Assembly: GCF_040939455.1 (NCBI RefSeq)
Contig: NC_134116.1
Coordinates: forward strand, 71,875,900-71,939,899
Length of the DNA stretch: 64,000 nt
Origin: Microcebus murinus
Lineage: Eukaryota > Chordata > Mammalia > Primates > Cheirogaleidae
Reading direction: 5' to 3'
Of this stretch, positions 59,125 to 64,000 are shown in pieces. Made by a program: the position numbers and the translations under genes. Below the pieces are notes generated by a model that saw only the letters and a program-made list of their open reading frames with translations, did no database searches and had not been told where the DNA came from. Position 1 is the first letter of the stretch. Every line of letters begins with the position of its first letter.

Positions 59125-60729
59125 ATAGTTACAATGACTACTCCAAAAATATCATGAAGGATGAGAATCTTAACTGTGGCAATAAAGGAATTATTGATAT
59201 AGGATATAGCTCCATAACTTTTCAGAATGGAAAATATTTCTGTGCTTTATAAAATTTTAATGTTTCCAATTCCTAACTTATCTCTGCAAGCTTTCTCCCC
59301 ACTCATCATGACAAGAATCCATTAATTTGAATTTATTACTATACCTTCTACTTGAGGTTTTCATTCTACTTCAAGACACCTATTCAGTGATTTGTTATCA
59401 GTAATATTTGGTAAAGTCTGAGTCACTTGACAACAAATTTCACTGGAACTTTATGCATTTTCTTCCTGCGTTCAGCATGATTAAAAAATGTATCAATAAA
59501 GAACAAACAAAATCAAATGCTAACATTAGATGAATTTAATATGTGTAGTAAGCAGATTTGAACCTTAAACTCCTGAACATTATAAATTAGCTGGAATTAT
59601 TTCATATTTCAAGAAAATGGCTTTTCTAAGAATAAAATGTGTCCAAATACAAATATAATTTAGTGCCTGATCTTAGAAATGTGAATAAACCAAAACACTA
59701 GTTAAATTGGTCCAACTTGTCTGAAATAGCTATAAACCACAAGATTAATTTGTAAAGAAACTCAATAAACAAATGTCCCTGTAGGATACCTGTGCTTGTA
59801 GTTTATACCAAATTCTTAAGTGGCCAGTGAGCGTTTTATCAAGAAAGAGATTTTTAAATGCACGTTCTTCTAGAAGTAATTTAAAGATGTTTAAATATTT
59901 TATGAAGTGTGAAATCACACATATTTGCCTCAGGCTGGTACCCCACTGATACTGAATAAAAAATACTTATATAGTATTTCATAAGAGCTATTAATATAAA
60001 GTTTTACTTCTCTGCCTGAATTGTAGTTCACATTCCGAATCTAGCTGCAAGTTAAAATTAAATGAGGTGACTATAAGAGCCCTCAGGGAACACAGTTTGT
60101 GTGCTTCGAGGAGCCGGGTGGGAGAATTGGCTTACTCGGAAAATGCACAAATGATACTGAATGATGTGTGCTCCTGAGTCCCCTCTGCACGTTCTGCTAT
60201 TGTCTCAATGCACTGTAGTCTCTTAACTCCTGTTTGGAAAGCAACTTGTACTATTTCTCTCATATAGCCATACTTGTTCCTGTGACCTCTCCCAACAAGC
60301 AAGAACTAGAGGTCAATGCCCAGCATCTGGGTCAATGCCAGGTTGTTCTCCAGAACAGGCTGCTCCTGACCCCATAACCAGGTCCTGAATGTCCACAGCT
60401 TCCTACAGGAGCATTCTTCTTTCAAGGCTCACACTTAGTGTTCTTGTTCAATATTCATATGTAAATGTAAGTAACTCCCTCTTTCCTGTTGCCCAAGCTG
60501 CTCTGCAGGTGGGTGGCATGGAAGAAATTACAACCTCCGCAACTCTACAACTGTGTCAAGAAAGACCTCCAGACACCTCTTATGAAATGTGTGATCCTAA
60601 GCTCCTCGCTGTGCCAGGAACAGACTCCTTCCTTGACTGTTTCTGATGTCGCCTCCAGCTGAGCTAATCCTACAGGAGCCACGTTCCCCAGGAAGCACAT
60701 TCTTTGGGCAGTTAGTGGTTGAACTTCAT
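59125..60729. other. Unique AT-rich intronic sequence
   Basis: No gene or clear repeat is recognised. The frame at 60389-60646 has no domain. Confidence 0.5.
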
Positions 60730-61265
60730 GGAGGCATGTTCTGTTACCGTTGCTATGTGACAAACCAGCCCAAACTTAGTTGCACCAAACAACCGTGTTA
60801 TTATGCTCATGGATTCTGTGGGTGAGGAGTTTGGAAAAGATACAGTGGAGATGGCTTGTCTCTGTTTCATGATGATTGTGACTTGAGCTGGAAAGACCTG
60901 AAGGCTGTGGGTGGCTCAGAGACTGGGCTCTGGGGTCAACTGGCCTAACTGGCATTGGGTGTTGCCTGTCAATCAGGACCTCAGCAGAGGCGCCAGCTGG
61001 CACATCTCCACGTGTCCTCTCCACGTGGTGGCTCAGGCTTCCTTCCTCCCTACACAGACTGTGTTCCAAGAGTGAGCAAGGCTAACGTGCACGCCTTTTT
61101 ATGACCTAGCATTGGAGGTTGCACAGTGTCACATTTTCTGTATGCTGTTAGTCAGCATAGTCATAAAGGTCTACCCAGGTTCAAAGGGAGGGGACACTGA
61201 TCCACCATTCCATGGGCAGAGGGTCAAAGAATTTGCAAATATAGTTTATAACAGCTACAAGATAT
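60730..61265 (-). mobile_element. Solo LTR of ERVL-MaLR type (MLT1-like), about 530 bp
   Basis: It reads 'gtgacaaaccagcccaaacttag', 'ttattatgctcatggattctgtggg', 'ggagatggcttgtctctg', 'tttatgacctagcattgg' and 'caggttcaaagggaggggac'. This is the reverse complement of a longer MaLR LTR. The minus-strand frame at 60776-61069 lies inside and is not a gene. Confidence 0.7.
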
Positions 61266-61773
61266 GTTTGACTCATTCAATAAGGCTGGGTTTCTGTCAT
61301 TCTTGTTGGCATGTGGCTGGCGCCTAACTGCTTCATTTGACTGAACGCTACAACTAGAAGCATCACGCAATGTGGTTTTGCCCCTGATGTGAAGAGAGTG
61401 CCTGGGTGACATTCCATGTGAGCTAGCTGCATTGCACTAATTCTTTTGTTGTGACGGCATGAATAGTGTTACAGACATCATTCTGTGCACTTTCGTATAC
61501 ATTAGCTCACTGAAGCCCCTACAGCTCTGGGAGGGAGCCAAAGAGAACATACTGCTACTCTCACCCTCCTGCCCAAGACCAAAACAAAATCCAGACTCTC
61601 CTAGCAAGGCCAAGTGGTCCTCAATTTTATCCCAGACTCTGTGTCCCACCCAGGGTTCTCTCATGTCATTTACAGCTGTTTTCTTTCCTGCAACCTTAAA
61701 TACCTAGAGATAGAATTAAAGTTTCTAGGTGATGTTTTATTAAAAATTTAAAGGAGATAGGGTTCCTTTATAG
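61266..61773. other. Unique intronic sequence
   Basis: No gene is recognised. Overlapping frames at 61437-61707 on both strands have no domain. Confidence 0.45.
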
Positions 61774-61983
61774 CAGTGGTTCTCAAGCAGGGGAAGTTTC
61801 TCCCTTCAGGGAACATTTGGCAATATCTGGAGATACTTTTAATTATCACAGTTGGGGGCTGGGGGCTGCAGGCATCTAGAGGGCAGGGGCCAGTGACGCT
61901 GCTAAACTTCCTGCAATGTACGGCCCCCACCCAAAGAATTATCCAGCCCCAAATGTCAATAGGGCCACTGGTGAGAAAACCTG
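61774..61983 (+). mobile_element. MER20 hAT MITE, full length
   Basis: It begins CAGTGGTTCTCAAGCAGGGG, passes 'catttggcaatatctggag' and 'ggcatctagagggcaggggcc', and ends 'gccactggtgagaaaacctg'. Length about 210 bp fits MER20. A second, reversed copy is at the right edge. Confidence 0.85.
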
Positions 61984-62125
61984 CATTTTATAATCTTTCT
62001 TATAAAAATGAGGAAACTGGTGTTCAGAGAGGCTAAGTGACTTGCTCAAGAATCCACAGCTAGTAAGTGATGAAGCCAGAATGCAGACTCCATCTTGAGG
62101 TCCCCAGTCTCGTGTCTTTATTTCT
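61984..62125 (-). repeat. MIR-family SINE
   Basis: It reads 'aaaaatgaggaaactggtg', 'cagagaggctaagtgacttgc' and 'cacagctagtaagtgatg', a minus-strand MIR core. Confidence 0.8.
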
Positions 62126-62287
62126 TTATGGTACTTGCGCTAGCCTTGTCACCTGCCCGTGGGAAGAGAACTGGTAAGAGGAAGTGGTTTTTCTCACTTT
62201 TCCCAAGTCCTGCGCAGTGTGGACTCCACCACACACATCTAATGAGCATAAGTCACTGGGATGGACAGTGTGCTTCTGTGAGCTGTG

Positions 62288-62478
62288 CAGGGGTGGGGAA
62301 CCTGCGGCCTTGTGGCCACATGTGGCCTTCTGGATTGTTGAGTGCAGCCTTTTGACTGAATCCAAATTTTACAGAACAAATTCTTTTAATAAAGGGGAAG
62401 TTTGGACTCAGTTGAGGGGCGACACTTGAGTATCTGGAGGGCCGCATGTGGCCTTGAGGCTGCAGGTTACCTTCCCTA
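62288..62478. mobile_element. Palindromic hAT-like MITE
   Basis: It starts CAGGGGTGGGGAACCTGCGG and ends 'gaggctgcaggttaccttccc'. The two halves are long inverted repeats meeting near 62385 ('ccaaattttacag' against 'aagtttgg'). By eye the arms differ at perhaps one base in six. I could not place it in a named family. Confidence 0.65.
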
Positions 62479-62527
62479 AATTGAGACTTGTAAATAACAA
62501 CTGAAAAACTGGAGCACAGAGTCCTTG

Positions 62528-62566
62528 TGCGTGTGTGTGTGTGTGTGTATGTGTGTGTGTGTGTGG
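62528..62566. repeat. (TG)n microsatellite, interrupted
   Basis: A TG run with CG and TA interruptions, about 19 units. Confidence 0.9.
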
Positions 62567-63816
62567 TCTGGGTTTGGTGTGGGAGGGCAGTAAGATCTTA
62601 TCCTACAAGGACAAGCAAACAGCTAATTACTTGCAATTTTAGAGATAATTGTTTTCTCATCCTGCAAACATGCCGAACAGGAAATTTATTTAAACCCAAG
62701 AAAGTTCGAATCATCCACAGATTGTCAGGAAAGAAGCACTCACTATACCCTTAGAGCCTCCATCATGTCTAAGGGACCAAGGCTGAGAACTGCAGCTGTG
62801 GCACAGGGCTGCCACCACCGCCCGAGGTTCCCCTGCCCACCAGTAGCTGGAGAGAAACGGGACCAAGCATCTGGCCAAGGCAGACTCCATGCAGAGAGGA
62901 CCCAGCTCCCCACTGACACCTAATTCATGCCACCCAATGCAGAATGTCTCACTGTGAGTCATGCTTTCTGATAGACCCACTCATCAGTTTGGATTCCATG
63001 TCAGTGCAAAAGCTGGCTTCACTTGGCCTTGGAAAAATGAGTCTCCAGGTAATAGATGACAGTTAAAATGTCAGGCACATGTTATCCTCAGTGAAAGACT
63101 TGGCCATCCCGGCCTGGTCTCTTTTGCTTCCCGGTTTAAGGCAATCTCTTTTCGTTTCCAAAAGAGACGATGAATACAATCCCGATTGTTCACTTAGAGG
63201 AAGCATCTTCCTCTCCTCTGGCGGCCCAAGTTCACCAGGGAAAGCCTTCTAGGGTTGAGCAACAGAACAAAAGGCAAGGCCTGCCCTGCCTTCCGAACCT
63301 AAGCAGCCCGCACATACAGTGTTTTAACTGTTCGGGAAAGAATGAAGCATTCATAAGCCCTTCCATTTTCAAGAAAAAAATTTCCTGTGACATTTTAATC
63401 CCCCTTTGTGCCAGAGCATTTTTAGAGTTTTCTCCTGCCAGTCATCTCGAATGTTTTGTATCTTTCCCTTTTAGCTGAATTGTATATTATGAGCCGTGAC
63501 CCACAATAAAAAATAATGCCACTGTTATTCAATGAAAGTCTCGTTCTTTCGGTTATTCTGGGCTATGGGTCAACATTTAAATGCTGACCTCTGAAAGTCC
63601 AAAGATGTTATCTGGTTGAGGCTTATGCTGGGAAAACAAAAATGAGCTGTGAGATGAAAATGACCACCTGGGATCTCCAATTTGGTTTGTGTTTCCATGA
63701 AATGGTTTCTATAAATGATATGAGTGGGTGCCATAGCGTTTTTTCTAAAATGAGAGCTGGCTTATTCTTGAGATCTCTTGTGTGCTTATGGAATTTTTAT
63801 GGATACTCTATATCTA
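62567..63816. other. Unique intronic sequence
   Basis: No gene or clear repeat is recognised. The frame at 63170-63478 has no domain or splice context. Confidence 0.45.
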
Positions 63817-64000
63817 AATTGGGGTCTCTCAACCTCACGATTATTGCCTTTTTGGGGCCAGATAATCCTTTTTTCACATTATAGGATGTTAAGCGGTATC
63901 CATGGGTTTTACTCTCCAGGTACCAGAAAATATCCTGCTCCCCAAGTTGTGAAAACAAGAAATGTCTCCAGGCACTGCCCAGTGTCCACACAGGGGCAAA
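63817..64000 (-). mobile_element. MER20 hAT MITE, cut by window edge
   Basis: It reads 'ggggtctctcaacctcacg', 'gggccagataatcc', 'ataggatgttaagcggtatcc' and 'aaatgtctccaggcactgcc', the reverse complement of MER20. The window ends before its other terminus. Confidence 0.8.

Noticed and set aside
60776..61069. 97-residue minus-strand frame, His/Ser-rich
   Set aside because: Contained in a MaLR LTR, which is non-coding.

Overview
This is a vertebrate, and almost certainly primate, nuclear window that is nearly all non-coding. It is AT-rich and full of old mammalian repeats (MIR, L2, MER5, MER20, MaLR LTRs, L1M). It contains only three Alu copies. Two of these (about 838-1125 and 54948-55240) carry wording typical of strepsirrhine Alus, such as 'gcgtcagcctagctcacagcaacctcaa' in the first (given here only as a recognition phrase split across its length) and 'ctcactcttgctca' in the second. 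A lemur or close relative is the best guess. The third Alu (25911-26186) looks like the old AluJ type shared by all primates.

Only one protein-coding segment is supportable: the first coding exon of STARD13 (DLC2, a SAM-RhoGAP-START Rho-GTPase regulator) on the + strand. Its start codon is at 40371, the exon ends at 40539, and the donor GTGAGT follows at once. About 200 bp upstream lies a plausible promoter with an inverted CCAAT box, an E/M-box and an A/T-rich block. The next exon, which should open the SAM domain, is not in the window, so the following intron runs at least 23.4 kb to the right edge. The left 40 kb is upstream flank, or an intron of longer STARD13 transcripts that start farther away. 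I see no convincing exon there, only one weak candidate near 36.3-36.6 kb.

Layout: 0-3.5 kb has a MER5/TG-repeat/Alu nest and an L2 invaded by a MaLR LTR. From 3.5 to 12 kb there are scattered MIR, MER5 and L2 fragments in unique AT-rich DNA. An L1M 3' half (minus) lies at 12.3-13.6 kb, followed by a 1.2-kb L2 with reverse-transcriptase remnants (minus) at 14.0-15.2 kb. From 15 to 25 kb there are MIR, L2 and MER5 copies, a 24-bp x3 minisatellite and an inverted-repeat DNA transposon. From 25 to 35 kb there is an Alu inserted in L2, a tandem duplication carrying IRF/NF-kB-like sites, a second copy of the same DNA transposon, opposed L1 ends and more L2. From 36 to 40.5 kb lie mostly unique sequence and the STARD13 promoter and exon. 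From 40.5 to 64 kb lies the STARD13 intron, with MIR, L1, MaLR, Alu, MER20 and a palindromic hAT-like element. This intron also holds a pure (CTG)22 tract, a 31-bp-stem hairpin in a MIR, and a short-loop G-quadruplex motif.

The most interesting signals are (i) a tandem ~124-128 bp duplication in which each copy holds an IRF-like box abutting a palindromic kB site, an arrangement like PRDI-PRDII of the interferon-beta enhancer; (ii) two perfect hairpins placed back to back inside an L2, and a long hairpin inside a MIR, both looking like template-switch products; (iii) the pure CTG tract. Repeat names and boundaries are from recognition by eye and are approximate.
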